Source: Mycolicibacterium neworleansense (lineage in GTDB: Bacteria > Actinomycetota > Actinomycetes > Mycobacteriales > Mycobacteriaceae). Taken from it: DNA of 64,000 nucleotides. Positions 52,511 through 61,116 of the stretch are shown piece after piece (position 1 is the first letter of the stretch; each line of letters starts with the position of its first letter). The notes beneath the pieces were generated by a model, which did no database searches, had not been told where the DNA came from, and saw only the letters and a program-made list of their open reading frames with translations. The stretch lies in the NCBI RefSeq assembly GCF_001245615.1, contig NZ_CWKH01000003.1, positions 930,001-994,000 on the forward strand, given 5' to 3'. The translations under genes were made by a program, and so were the position numbers.

Positions 52511-52512
52511 GT

Positions 52513-53391
52513 ATGAAGTACACGCTCAGCGTGGCCATGGGCCCGCTGGAGCATTTGACCGGATTGGCCCGCACCGCTGAGGAAGTCGGGTTCGATTCGA
52601 TCGCGCTGCCGGACTCGCTGTTCTACATGGAGAAGCAGGCCGCGGACTATCCGTACACCCCGGACGGGTCACGGATGTGGAATGCCGAGACCCCGTGGGT
52701 GGATCCGCTGATCGCGGCGGCCTCGATGGGTGCGGTGACCTCGACACTGCGGTTCTACACCAACGTGATGAAGCTCGGGTCGCGCAATCCGCTGCTGCTG
52801 GCCAGGCAGGTCGGTTCGGTGGCCAACCTGACCAACAATCGGTTCGGGTTCGGTGTCGGGATCGGCTGGGCGCCCGAGGAATTCGAGTGGTGCGGGGTTC
52901 CGTTCGCCAAGCGCGGCGCCCGCGTCGACGAGATGATCGAGGTGCTCAAGCTCGTGCTCGGCGGCGGGATGGTCGAGTTCCACGGCGAGTTCTACGATTT
53001 CGAGCGGCTGCAGATGAGCCCGGCACCGTCACAGCCCGTCCCGTTCTACGTCGGCGGGCACACCCCGGTGGCCCTCAAGCGGGCGGCCCGGGTGGGTGAC
53101 GGCTGGACCAGCGCGATGATGACGTGCGCGCAGCTGGCCGAGACCGTGGCGGCCATCAACAAGCTGCGGGCCGAATACGGCCGGGCCGACGAGCCGTTCG
53201 AGTTCCAGTCGGTGTGCATCGACAAGTTCGACCTCGACGGGCATCGGGAGCTGGCCGAGGCCGGCATCACCGACAACATCGTCATCCCGTGGATGCTCGA
53301 GGGCCTGGGCTTCGACGCGCCGCTGGAGCGCAAGCAGGATTCGCTCAAGCGCTTCGCCGACACCTACATCCACTCCGGCTGGCAGGACTGA
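52513..53391 (+). CDS. LLM-class F420-dependent oxidoreductase
   Basis: 292-residue luciferase-like protein of the F420 family: KYTLSVAMGPLEHLTGLART, FDSIALPDSLFYMEKQAADY, RFGFGVGIGWAPEEFEWCGV and PFYVGGHTPVALKRAARVGD. ATG 52513 follows the ltp3 stop by two bases; GTG 52507 overlaps that stop and is a possible coupled start. Part of the KstR-type operon DUF35-ltp4-ltp3-LLM-NTF2. The reaction is unknown, perhaps reduction or oxidation of a steroid CoA ester. Confidence 0.85.
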   Translation: MKYTLSVAMGPLEHLTGLARTAEEVGFDSIALPDSLFYMEKQAADYPYTPDGSRMWNAETPWVDPLIAAASMGAVTSTLRFYTNVMKLGSRNPLLLARQVGSVANLTNNRFGFGVGIGWAPEEFEWCGVPFAKRGARVDEMIEVLKLVLGGGMVEFHGEFYDFERLQMSPAPSQPVPFYVGGHTPVALKRAARVGDGWTSAMMTCAQLAETVAAINKLRAEYGRADEPFEFQSVCIDKFDLDGHRELAEAGITDNIVIPWMLEGLGFDAPLERKQDSLKRFADTYIHSGWQD

Positions 53392-53392
53392 C

Positions 53393-53812
53393 ATGGCAGT
53401 GACGAACTCCGAACACCCGGCACATTTGGCGGGCAAGCGATCCCGCGATGCGGTCGCCGCTCGGGACAAGCAGGCCTGGCTGGCCAATTTCGCCGACGAC
53501 GCGATCGTGCAGGATCCCATCGGCCCGTCCTTCTTCGATCCTGAGGGCAACGGTCACCAGGGCAAGGACGCCATTGCGGCGTTCTGGGACAAGGCCATTG
53601 CACCGACCGACAACCTCGAGTTCAAGTTCGTCGACACGTTCCAGTGCGGCAGCGAGGAAGCCAACGTCGGCAGCATCGTCACCACGATGGGCGGACACCG
53701 CATCACCACCCCGGGCGTCTTCACCTACCGCGCGAACGAGGCGGGACAGCTGGTGGCGTTGCGGGCCTACTGGGAAGTCGACCGCGCGACCGCCGAGAAG
53801 ATCGACAGCTAG
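53393..53812 (+). CDS. NTF2-like / ketosteroid-isomerase-fold protein
   Basis: 139 residues: SRDAVAARDKQAWLANFADD, QDPIGPSFFDPEGNGHQGKD, FQCGSEEANVGSI and LRAYWEVDRATAEKI. It belongs to the same family as the protein at 1092-1517. Last gene of the ltp operon, starting one base after the LLM stop. Steroid-operon context and the KSI fold make a double-bond isomerase or hydratase role attractive, but the catalytic residues are not assigned. Its stop overlaps the convergent carbonic-anhydrase-like gene by 3-4 bp. Confidence 0.82.
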   Translation: MAVTNSEHPAHLAGKRSRDAVAARDKQAWLANFADDAIVQDPIGPSFFDPEGNGHQGKDAIAAFWDKAIAPTDNLEFKFVDTFQCGSEEANVGSIVTTMGGHRITTPGVFTYRANEAGQLVALRAYWEVDRATAEKIDS

Positions 53813-54333
53813 ATCTCGGCAAGCCCCGTGAGGTAGCGCTGGGCCAGCTCCCGGTATGCCGCCGGATTTGTCTGCACCCACATCTGGGCACCGGTGCCCG
53901 CGATAGGTCCCCGGATCTTCGCGGGTGCACCGGTGACCAACACCTCGTCGGGGATCTTGGTGCCCCCGACCACCAGTGAATGTGCCGCGATGAGGCTGCG
54001 CCTGCCGATCACTGCCCCGTCCAGCACAGTGCAGTGGTTGGCGATCAGCGCCTCCTCGCCCACGTGCGCACCGTGCACGACACACATGTGGGCAACCGTC
54101 GCACCGGGCCCGATGTCGACCGGGATCCCCGGTGGCGCGTGCAGCACCGACCCGTCCTGGACGTTGGCACCCTCACGGATGACGATGGGGGCGAAGTCTC
54201 CTCGCAGCACGGTGTTGAACCACACCGAGGCACCGGCCTCCACCGTCACGTTGCCGATCAATGTTGCCGTCGGGGCAACGAATGCGCCGGGGTCGACCAC
54301 GGGCGCCCGGCCCTCGAACGAATACAGCGGCAT
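53809..54333 (-). CDS. Gamma-carbonic-anhydrase-like hexapeptide protein
   Basis: 174 residues with left-handed beta-helix hexapeptide repeats (FVAPTATLIGNVTVEAGASV, VLRGDFAPIVIREGANVQDG). Zinc-type histidines appear in VLHAPPG, VAHMCVVHGAHVG and ANHCTV, as in gamma-CA/PaaY-YrdA proteins. The position matches Rv3525c. ATG 54333 follows TATATG by six bases (leaderless); the longer frame to 54405 overlaps the divergent lipoprotein start. Enzymatic activity is unproven. Confidence 0.87.
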   Translation of the reverse strand: MPLYSFEGRAPVVDPGAFVAPTATLIGNVTVEAGASVWFNTVLRGDFAPIVIREGANVQDGSVLHAPPGIPVDIGPGATVAHMCVVHGAHVGEEALIANHCTVLDGAVIGRRSLIAAHSLVVGGTKIPDEVLVTGAPAKIRGPIAGTGAQMWVQTNPAAYRELAQRYLTGLAEI

Positions 54334-54394
54334 CGTCCACATATACCGCAGGAAACCGGCGTCAGCGCAGCGACGCGTACCCTGAACAGTAACT

Positions 54395-55030
54395 ATGTCG
54401 CTCACGACACTCTTTCACCCCAGGTTCTTGATCACCATCGGCCTTGCTGCGGCCGTCGTCGGCACGGCCGGCGCCTGCACTCCCACCGACCAGTCACCGA
54501 GTACGCCGTGGATGGCCACGCCGTCCACCTCGGCATCGGCGACGGCGCCGAAGTCGCCGAAATCGCAGGCGTCCGACTACAGCCACCTGCTGTTGCAGGC
54601 CGAGGATGTCAGCATTCCGCCGGACACGTTCACCGCCCGGTCCAGCAACGTGAACCCGGACGGTCAGTCGGGCGCCACCGCGCTGTTCGTCAACGCCGAC
54701 GACACCAGGGCGATCGCCGACACCATCCTGATCTACCCGGATGTGGCCACCGCGTCGGCGACGCTCAAACAGGCCGCCGCTGCGGTGAGCACCATGGTGA
54801 CCGGGGGGCAGCCGCAGCCGGTGCCGGTGGGCTCGAACGGCACCGTCATCTCGGGGACGGCACCCGATGGGAAGAAGGCCGTGACACTGCTGATGTACAC
54901 GCAGGGGCGCGCGGTGGTGCGCCTGGAGTTCGACAGCAACCCGGATGATCCGGTGTCGCCGCAGACTGTGGCCAGCGTCGGCCGAATGCAGCAGATCGCC
55001 TTGAGAATCGGCCTTCCGGAGCGGGAGTAA
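54395..55030 (+). CDS. Probable lipoprotein near kshA
   Basis: 211 residues. Hydrophobic start PRFLITIGLAAAVVGTAGAC looks like a lipoprotein signal with Cys ~28, then a Ser/Thr/Pro-rich linker (STPWMATPSTSASATAPKSP) and a soluble domain with YSHLLLQAEDVSIPPDTFTA and VTLLMYTQGRAVVRLEFDS, resembling mycobacterial DUF/LpqN-type ligand domains only in outline. Position matches Rv3524 (recalled). Function unknown; surface exposure likely. Divergent from the carbonic-anhydrase-like gene. Confidence 0.75.
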   Translation: MSLTTLFHPRFLITIGLAAAVVGTAGACTPTDQSPSTPWMATPSTSASATAPKSPKSQASDYSHLLLQAEDVSIPPDTFTARSSNVNPDGQSGATALFVNADDTRAIADTILIYPDVATASATLKQAAAAVSTMVTGGQPQPVPVGSNGTVISGTAPDGKKAVTLLMYTQGRAVVRLEFDSNPDDPVSPQTVASVGRMQQIALRIGLPERE

Positions 55031-55094
55031 CTGCCGGTCGCGACGGGTATGCCCCAGGTCACGCCTTAATTATTGCCATCCGGGCTCGAAAAAC

Positions 55095-55108
55095 TGTAAC
55101 GTGTTCTA
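55095..55108. promoter_or_regulatory. KstR box upstream of kshA
   Basis: TGTAACGTGTTCTA (reverse complement TAGAACACGTTACA), one imperfect half-site, 30 bp before the kshA start. The flanking TAGTTA at 55106-55111 could be the -10, so the operator overlaps the promoter. Confidence 0.83.
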
Positions 55109-55137
55109 GTTAAGAGCACCGATACGGGAGGCCCACC

Positions 55138-56301
55138 GTGACTACCGAACATGCCGGCATCAGAGAGATTGACACCGGCGCCCTGCCAGACCGCTATGCG
55201 CGGGGTTGGCACTGCCTGGGACCGGTCAAGAACTTCCTTGACGGTCAGCCGCACTCTGTCGAGATCTTCGGCACCAAGCTGGTGGTGTTCGCCGACTCCC
55301 AGGGCGAGTTGAAGATCCTCGACGGCTACTGCCGGCACATGGGCGGCGACCTGTCACAGGGCACCATCAAGGGCGACACCGTGGCCTGCCCGTTCCACGA
55401 CTGGCGCTGGGGCGGCGACGGCAAGTGCAAGCTCGTCCCCTACGCCAAGCGCACCCCGCGCCTGGCCCGCACCCGCGCGTGGCACACCGACGTGCGCGGT
55501 GGCCTGCTGTTCGTCTGGCACGACCACGAGGGGAATCCGCCCTCGGACGAAGTTCGTATCCCAGAGATTCCAGAGGCGGCCAGCGACGACTGGACCGAGT
55601 GGCAGTGGAACTCGATGTTGATCGAGGGCAGCAACTGCCGCGAGATCATCGACAACGTCACCGACATGGCGCACTTCTTCTACATCCACTTCGGTCTGCC
55701 GACGTACTTCAAGAACGTCTTCGAGGGGCACATCGCCTCGCAGTACCTGCACAACGTGGGCCGTCAGGACATCGGCGGCATGGGGACCCAGTACGGCGAG
55801 TCGCACCTGGATTCCGAAGCGTCCTACTTCGGCCCGTCCTTCATGATCAACTGGCTGCACAACAACTACAGCGGTTACAAGGCCGAGTCGATCCTGATCA
55901 ACTGCCACTACCCGGTCAGCCAGGACTCGTTCATGCTGCAGTGGGGCGTCATCGTCGAAAAGCCCAAGGGCATGGACGACAAGACCACCCAGAAGCTGGC
56001 CAACGCGATGACGGACGGCGTCAGCCAGGGCTTCCTGCAGGACGTGGAGATCTGGAAGCACAAGACCCGCATCGACAACCCGCTGCTGGTCGAGGAGGAC
56101 GGCGCCGTCTACCAGATGCGCCGCTGGTACCAGCAGTTCTACGTCGATGTCGCGGACATCACGCCCGACATGACCGACCGGTTCGAGATGGAGATCGACA
56201 CCACCGCGGCCAACGAGAAGTGGCACGTAGAGGTCGAGGAGAACCTGAAGCTCCAGGCCGAGCAGAAGTCGGCCGAAAAAGAAGCAGCGCAGTCAAGCTG
56301 A
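55138..56301 (+). CDS. kshA: 3-ketosteroid 9-alpha-hydroxylase oxygenase KshA
   Basis: 387-residue Rieske non-heme iron oxygenase. Rieske ligands are C65, H67, C84 and H87 (CRH...CPFH); the mononuclear iron site lies in DNVTDMAHFFYIHFG (His ~179 and ~184). Opens the steroid nucleus by hydroxylating C9 with reductase KshB, which is not in the window. GTG 55138 follows GGGAGG by six bases. The C-terminus is a charged Glu/Lys helix. The stop overlaps the next ATG by one base. Confidence 0.95.
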   Translation: MTTEHAGIREIDTGALPDRYARGWHCLGPVKNFLDGQPHSVEIFGTKLVVFADSQGELKILDGYCRHMGGDLSQGTIKGDTVACPFHDWRWGGDGKCKLVPYAKRTPRLARTRAWHTDVRGGLLFVWHDHEGNPPSDEVRIPEIPEAASDDWTEWQWNSMLIEGSNCREIIDNVTDMAHFFYIHFGLPTYFKNVFEGHIASQYLHNVGRQDIGGMGTQYGESHLDSEASYFGPSFMINWLHNNYSGYKAESILINCHYPVSQDSFMLQWGVIVEKPKGMDDKTTQKLANAMTDGVSQGFLQDVEIWKHKTRIDNPLLVEEDGAVYQMRRWYQQFYVDVADITPDMTDRFEMEIDTTAANEKWHVEVEENLKLQAEQKSAEKEAAQSS

Positions 56302-56780
56302 TGACGACACGCAACGAGCGGAGCCAGGCGCCAGATGTCGACGACCTGGCCCGCTCGATGCTGCTGCTACACGGCGCGCATGACGACGACGATCATCACG
56401 CCGGCAGCTCCACTACGAGCTCGTCCAGCGGATCATGGGCCAAGGCACCGAATTTCGCGTCCGATCCGGAGCGCGCCGCCGCGGTCCGTGAGTCGAGCGC
56501 ACGCGACCGCGAGCGTTACCTGACCTCGGGCCTGGTGTCGGTGGACTGCCGGTTCTGCCATGTCGCGGTCCAGGTCAAGAAGCTCAGCGCGGAACACACT
56601 TCGGTGCAGTGGAGTTCCGAGGCGGTGCGGCGTTGCGCGACATTCGAGGAAATCCGGTCTACTGGTGGGGATCCGGCCCGGGCGCGGGCCTGCCCACGCC
56701 TGACCGACAGCATCCGGCACGCTGTCGCCGAAGGGTGCCTGGAAGAGGTGTCCTCGGCCCCCTCCCCCGGCGACGGCTAG
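56301..56780 (+). CDS. Small CxxC-containing protein downstream of kshA
   Basis: 159 residues. The N-terminus is polar with an acidic/His run (GAHDDDDHHAGSSTTSSSSG); the middle has VDCRFCHVAVQVKKLSAEH, a CxxCH motif reminiscent of a metal or heme site, and later RRCATFEEIRS and ARACPRLTDSIRHAV. Coupled to kshA by a TGATG overlap; position matches Rv3527. No known domain. It may assist the Rieske enzyme (inference). Confidence 0.8.
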   Translation: MTTRNERSQAPDVDDLARSMLLLHGAHDDDDHHAGSSTTSSSSGSWAKAPNFASDPERAAAVRESSARDRERYLTSGLVSVDCRFCHVAVQVKKLSAEHTSVQWSSEAVRRCATFEEIRSTGGDPARARACPRLTDSIRHAVAEGCLEEVSSAPSPGDG

Positions 56781-57799
56781 TTCGCCGCCTGCAGTTCGGC
56801 CACACAGGCCCTCAACGACTGATCGTCGTCCCCGTCGCCCAGCGGCGGCAGCACGATGCCGTCGGCGACATCACCGAACCTGGCCTTGAGCATCGCGGGC
56901 AGTTCGTCGTGACGCCCGCAGACCAGCAGCTCATCCAGGATGGAATCGGTGAGCACCGAGGGCAATTCGCCCCACAGCTCGGTCCGCACCAGGGATCGCA
57001 GCCGCTCCGGGAGATCCGCCAGGCCGCGGCGGGCCAGACCGGTCGCGTACGCGGGCGTCGAATACAGGAACGCCAGCATCCGGCGCTGCCGTTCCCGTTC
57101 TACGGCCACTGCCTCATCAGTGCGTCCGGTGGCGATCGCCGTTGAGGCGACGATGCGCGGGATGTCTGCCCTGCCTGCCGTTTTCGCGCCACGGGCCAAC
57201 GCCGGCCGTACCACGTCACGCAGGTATTCGGGATCGGAGTTGGTCGAGTGCGTGACGATCCCACTGGCGACGCCGCCGGCGAGTTCACACATGCCGGCGT
57301 TCACCGCGCCCAGCCAGATCGGTGGACGCACGGCGTCACCGGGGCCGGGGTTGAAGTAGGGCTGCATCCGGGTCAGCCGGTAGTTGTCGCTCCCGAAATG
57401 CACTGTGCCGCCGGTCCGGAACGCATCGAAGAGGGCATCGAGGGCGCCCACGTAGTCCCGCAGGCGGGCGATCGGATCGCTCCACGGCATGCCGTAGCGG
57501 TCGGTGATGTTCTGCTTGATCTGGGTGCCCAGTCCCAGCTCGAATCGCCCGCCGGACAGCACCGACAGATCCCAGGCCGTGTACGCCGTCAGTGTGGGGC
57601 TGCGCACGAATGCCAGTGTCACGGCGGTGCGCACGGTGATGTGCGAGGTGTGCTCCAGAGCCAGCAGGGAGACTGCCAGGGAGTCGTGCACGGTCTCGGC
57701 GACGTGCAGGCCGTCGCAGCCCAACCGCTCGACTCGCCGCGCGTAGTCCGCGGTTGCGGTCAGCGGTTCACGCGGGTCGAGCGCCAGATAGACCAACAT
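56777..57799 (-). CDS. LLM-class F420-dependent oxidoreductase
   Basis: 340 residues of the luciferase-like superfamily: ARRVERLGCDGLHVAETVHD, LTAYTAWDLSVLSGGRFELG, GLGTQIKQNITDRYGMPW and RPPIWLGAVNAGMCELAGGV. The C-terminus contains a domain with LPAMLKARFGDVADGIVLPP. Its stop overlaps the kshA-operon protein by 4 bp (convergent). Third LLM enzyme in the steroid block; cofactor and substrate are unproven. Confidence 0.85.
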   Translation of the reverse strand: MLVYLALDPREPLTATADYARRVERLGCDGLHVAETVHDSLAVSLLALEHTSHITVRTAVTLAFVRSPTLTAYTAWDLSVLSGGRFELGLGTQIKQNITDRYGMPWSDPIARLRDYVGALDALFDAFRTGGTVHFGSDNYRLTRMQPYFNPGPGDAVRPPIWLGAVNAGMCELAGGVASGIVTHSTNSDPEYLRDVVRPALARGAKTAGRADIPRIVASTAIATGRTDEAVAVERERQRRMLAFLYSTPAYATGLARRGLADLPERLRSLVRTELWGELPSVLTDSILDELLVCGRHDELPAMLKARFGDVADGIVLPPLGDGDDDQSLRACVAELQAAN

Positions 57800-57813
57800 G
57801 CCCGAATCTTCCC

Positions 57814-57877
57814 CCGCGAGCAGACCCGTAGGTACCCGAAAAAGTGCAATTCTGGGTACTTTCGCGTCTGCTCGCGG
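57814..57877. terminator. Long imperfect hairpin between minus-strand genes
   Basis: Outer arms CCGCGAGCAGAC (57814-57825) and GTCTGCTCGCGG (57866-57877) are perfect 12-bp complements, with an inner pair GTACCC (57832-57837)/GGGTAC (57854-57859). It lies directly after the sulfotransferase-like stop and just before the LLM start, so it may terminate or attenuate transcription between them. Confidence 0.6.
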
Positions 57878-57883
57878 AGAAGG

Positions 57884-59035
57884 TCACAGACCCTTGAACC
57901 GCTCCTTGACCTCTTCGTCGGTCAAACCGTAGTCGGCCAGCGAGTAGGTGTGCTTCGGAGCCCGGGGCCCCTGCTGGGTCTGGGCGTGGCTGTCGGTCAT
58001 CGCCTGCCGTGCGGCGTCGGTGAACTCCAGACCGAAGGTGCCGTAGATGCCTTCGACAGCACCCACCGGATCCTTGATGAACTCGAAGTAGTCCACGTCG
58101 CAGAACTGGGCCGGATCGTGCTTGGCCCGTTCGGCGTTGAACAGCTCAAGGCCGCGCGACCACGTCTCCAGCGCGTCCTGGCCGATCACCTCGCCGGTGA
58201 AGGTGTTCGACCAGCCCGCCGTGGTGTGCTGGGACAGCGAACACATCGAGGCCAGGATCGTCTCGGCCGGCCGGTGGCACTGGACCACCAGCGCATCCGG
58301 GTACACCTTGAACAGCGCGTCCAACGCGAACAAGTGGCTGGGGTTCTTGAGCACCCAGCGCTTTTCGGGCTCGTTGAGGCCGATCAGCTGCAGGTTCTTG
58401 CGGTGCCGCTGGTAGGACTTGGTCCAGTCCTGACGGGACAGCCATTGTGCGTAGGTGGGTACATGCGCCAACGTCTCGTAGGACACCGAGTGCAATGACT
58501 GACGCAGCAATTGCCAGCATTCCTCGACCTCGTCGGCGGTCATGAAATGCAGCCCGGTGTAGTCCGGATTCTCCTCGTGCGCCTGCTTGAACCGCGCATC
58601 GAGCGCACTGAACACCGGGTTGTCCGGCCAGGTTTCGCGGGGCGGCCGCGGCTGCGGGAACTCCGCCAGCCACATCTCGAGTCCCTGGTGCGACGGGTCC
58701 GCGGTCAGCAGCCGGTGGATCACCGTGGTGCCGGTGCGCGGCAGACCCGTGACGAAGATCGGCCGCTCGATCGGCACGTCGGCATGCTCCGGATACTGCT
58801 TGAACGCGGCGTTGGACACCAGCCGGGCCACCAGCGCGTTGCGGGTGAAGAACCGCTGCATCTTGCTGCCGAGTTCGGTCAGGTCGGCCTCGCGCTGATA
58901 AGAATCCAGCAGCACGCCAAGGGCTTCCAGATAGTTGTCGTCGTCACCGCCGAAGTCCTCCAGGCCGCAGGCCTTCACCGCCGAGGCGTGCAGATCCTCG
59001 ATCGTGCCCACGTTGGTGCGCGGGGCGCCGCTCAT
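57884..59035 (-). CDS. Sulfotransferase-family protein
   Basis: 383 residues. The PAPS 5'-phosphosulfate loop is PIFVTGLPRTGTTVIHRLL (~83-101), followed by FMTADEVEECWQLLRQSLHS and QCHRPAETILASMCSLSQHT (3'-phosphate binding region). Position matches Rv3529c in the cholesterol cluster; a steroid-sulfating role is only a guess. The open frame goes to 59122, but ATG 59035 with GGAG seven bases upstream gives MSGAPRTNVGTIEDL and leaves the natural 70-bp gap after the SDR. Confidence 0.85.
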   Translation of the reverse strand: MSGAPRTNVGTIEDLHASAVKACGLEDFGGDDDNYLEALGVLLDSYQREADLTELGSKMQRFFTRNALVARLVSNAAFKQYPEHADVPIERPIFVTGLPRTGTTVIHRLLTADPSHQGLEMWLAEFPQPRPPRETWPDNPVFSALDARFKQAHEENPDYTGLHFMTADEVEECWQLLRQSLHSVSYETLAHVPTYAQWLSRQDWTKSYQRHRKNLQLIGLNEPEKRWVLKNPSHLFALDALFKVYPDALVVQCHRPAETILASMCSLSQHTTAGWSNTFTGEVIGQDALETWSRGLELFNAERAKHDPAQFCDVDYFEFIKDPVGAVEGIYGTFGLEFTDAARQAMTDSHAQTQQGPRAPKHTYSLADYGLTDEEVKERFKGL

Positions 59036-59105
59036 GGCTCGACTCCTTCTCGCTCCGGTCCTCGCTCGTTCCTCGCTGCGATCCTCACTGGTCGTCGCCT
59101 TCGCA

Positions 59106-59885
59106 TCATGCCTTGTATTCACCGCAGTTCACATCGAGGGCCTGACCGGTGATGCCGCTGGACAGATCGCTGGCCATGAACAGGATGGCCGAGGCCACCT
59201 CGTCCTCGGTCGGGAGCCGCTTGAGATCGGACCCGGCCGCCGACGCGTTGTAGATCTGTTCCACGGTGGTGCCGTACTTCTGTGCCTGATGGTTGAAGTA
59301 ACCCTCCAGAGTTTCTCCCCAGATGTAGCCGGGCAACACGGAGTTGACCCGAATACCCTTCTCCCCCAGCTCGGTTGCGAGGGTCTGCGACATGGACAGC
59401 AGGGCCGACTTGGCCATCTTGTAGGCGCCGTACTTGGCCTGCGAGTGCCGCACGACCATCGAATTGACATTCACCACTGAACCTTTGGCTGCTTCCAGCG
59501 CGGGAGTAAAGCCCTGGGTCATGCGCAGTGCGCCGAACACGGTCAGCTCGATGGCATCCCGCATGTGCTCGAAGGTGGTGTTCGCGAACGGCTTCATGGA
59601 CGGCACCCGGAACGCGTTGTTGATCAACACGTCAGCCTTGCCGTACTCCTCCATCGTGCGGGCCACCACGTTGGCGACCTGTTCCTCGTCGGTGATGTCG
59701 GTGCCCACTGCCAAGGCGCGACGGCCCAGTGCCGTCACCTCTTTGGCCACGTCCTCGAGCCGCTCCACCGTGCGGGCGGCCAACACCAGGTCGGCGCCGT
59801 TCTCCGCACATCGGCGGGCCAGCGTCGTCCCGAGCCCGGGCCCGACACCGCTGATGACGACGACCTTGTTCTCCAGAAGTGCCAT
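59106..59885 (-). CDS. SDR oxidoreductase (Rv3530c type)
   Basis: 259-residue SDR: SGVGPGLGTTLARR cofactor loop, NNAFRVPS at the NNAG position, Ser in NVNSMVV and YGAYKMAK for Tyr-x3-Lys. C-terminal GITGQALDVNCGEYKA. In operon with the downstream sulfotransferase-like gene and starts 3 bp after the gene at 59889. A steroid dehydrogenase role fits its setting, but the substrate is unknown. Confidence 0.87.
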   Translation of the reverse strand: MALLENKVVVISGVGPGLGTTLARRCAENGADLVLAARTVERLEDVAKEVTALGRRALAVGTDITDEEQVANVVARTMEEYGKADVLINNAFRVPSMKPFANTTFEHMRDAIELTVFGALRMTQGFTPALEAAKGSVVNVNSMVVRHSQAKYGAYKMAKSALLSMSQTLATELGEKGIRVNSVLPGYIWGETLEGYFNHQAQKYGTTVEQIYNASAAGSDLKRLPTEDEVASAILFMASDLSSGITGQALDVNCGEYKA

Positions 59886-59888
59886 GGG

Positions 59889-61016
59889 CTAGCCCACCAT
59901 CCTTTCGCCGATCTGCCTTTGACGCAGGGCGATTCGCTCGCGCCAGTCCTGCTCGGAAATCTTGTTGGAGTCGTAGTGCGGTAGCGCCGAGGCGATCTGG
60001 TCGACGTCGACGATCTCAAGGGTCGGGCCGTCGGCCTCGGTGAGCTCGCGCGACACCCGTTGCCACCGGAACTGCAGATAGCCCTTGCCGTGGCCCAACG
60101 TCTCGCACCAGTTGGTCACGCCAGGGTTCGCGTCGGACACCACGATCCGAATCTTGCCGTCCGGATCAGCCTGGGCCTGAGTGCCGTTCAGCGAGGTCTG
60201 GTGGTTGATGTAGTCCAGCGAGATGTACCACAGGCTGCCCAGCTGGAAGCCCAGGTAGGGGGCATCCGAGACCGGCAGCGTGATGATCATCGCCTGGTCC
60301 GGCGTCAGGTCGTAGTGCCCGACCGACGAGTACTGGGTGGCGAGCCCGCCGGGCGTCAGGCGCGGCGCGGTCAGCGTGTTGACGGGCAGGTTGTCGTAGA
60401 ACCACTTCGGGAACTGCAACCACGTCTTGACGCGCTGCACCAGTTGCTTACCCGCGGTGGCGTAACGCTTCTCGATGAGCTCACGGCTCAAGGGGGCCGG
60501 TGCGGTCCCGGCCGTGTCGGTACGCGAGATCGCGAACGAGCCGCGCTGCGCCGACCAGTCGTTGTAGACCTCCCGGATCACCAGCTGCGAGGGCGTCGCC
60601 GGGGTGAACCGCCACTCGAAGGTGCCGTCAGCGGCGATGTCCAGCTTGCGGTCGTCGAAGGCGGTGTCACTGTCCGGGACGTTGTCATCGGTGTACTCCC
60701 CGCCCAGCAGCTGGAAGCTGACGTCGGTGGTGGTGCCCCGCTTTCCCGTGACGACGTACTCGTGACCGGGCTGGACCCGGGTGCCGAAATACATGGTGTC
60801 GGGGTTGTCCAGGCCCATCTTGGTGAACGGTCCGGTTCCGCTGTGCAGGAACGGGTGGTCCCGGTCGTAGTCGAACGCGACATGGGTACACGCCGCGATG
60901 CACCCGGCCAGGTACTGCAGACCTTCGAGCAGGTCGGCCTCGGATTCGATGAAGGGGGCCGCGGTCACCAGGCGTTCCGCCTCGGCTATGGCCTCGACCA
61001 GTGGTTGTGAGTACAT
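59889..61016 (-). CDS. Conserved protein of the cholesterol cluster (Rv3531c type)
   Basis: 375 residues, no signal peptide. N-terminal helix YSQPLVEAIAEAERLVTAAP, then beta-rich domains with TGPFTKMGLDNPDTMYFG and QLGSLWYISLDYINHQTSLN; the latter part loosely resembles DUF1214-type sandwiches. ATG 61016 matches the recalled 375-residue length of Rv3531c; the longer frame to 61091 crosses the operator region. Faces a KstR-type box and starts the operon with the SDR and sulfotransferase genes. Function unknown. Confidence 0.8.
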   Translation of the reverse strand: MYSQPLVEAIAEAERLVTAAPFIESEADLLEGLQYLAGCIAACTHVAFDYDRDHPFLHSGTGPFTKMGLDNPDTMYFGTRVQPGHEYVVTGKRGTTTDVSFQLLGGEYTDDNVPDSDTAFDDRKLDIAADGTFEWRFTPATPSQLVIREVYNDWSAQRGSFAISRTDTAGTAPAPLSRELIEKRYATAGKQLVQRVKTWLQFPKWFYDNLPVNTLTAPRLTPGGLATQYSSVGHYDLTPDQAMIITLPVSDAPYLGFQLGSLWYISLDYINHQTSLNGTQAQADPDGKIRIVVSDANPGVTNWCETLGHGKGYLQFRWQRVSRELTEADGPTLEIVDVDQIASALPHYDSNKISEQDWRERIALRQRQIGERMVG

Positions 61017-61032
61017 CTGGCATCTGCTCTCT

Positions 61033-61050
61033 CGGTCCAATATTGGACCG
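61033..61050. promoter_or_regulatory. 18-bp perfect palindrome, putative IclR operator
   Basis: CGGTCCAATATTGGACCG is fully palindromic and lies between the divergent genes at 61016 and 61117, the second encoding an IclR regulator. IclR-type operators are short palindromes of this kind. It is 17 bp from the start of the minus-strand gene, so binding would also affect that operon. Confidence 0.65.
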
Positions 61051-61076
61051 CCGTGGTAGAGTTTCCTACCTGACAG

Positions 61077-61090
61077 TAGAACGCGTTCCA
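61077..61090. promoter_or_regulatory. KstR-like box, 61016/61117 divergent region
   Basis: TAGAACGCGTTCCA matches the KstR consensus with one mismatch in the right half-site. It is 61 bp from the minus-strand start and 27 bp from the IclR start, with the 18-bp palindrome 27 bp away on the other side. Confidence 0.72.
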
Positions 61091-61116
61091 ATTCGCGTCA
61101 ACGTTCGGGAGGTCAG

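Noticed and set aside
59036..59105. Repeated CGAGGA/CGCTCC-like words before the sulfotransferase start
   Set aside because: Simple-sequence similarity without fixed period or clear structure; possibly part of a common mycobacterial intergenic pattern.
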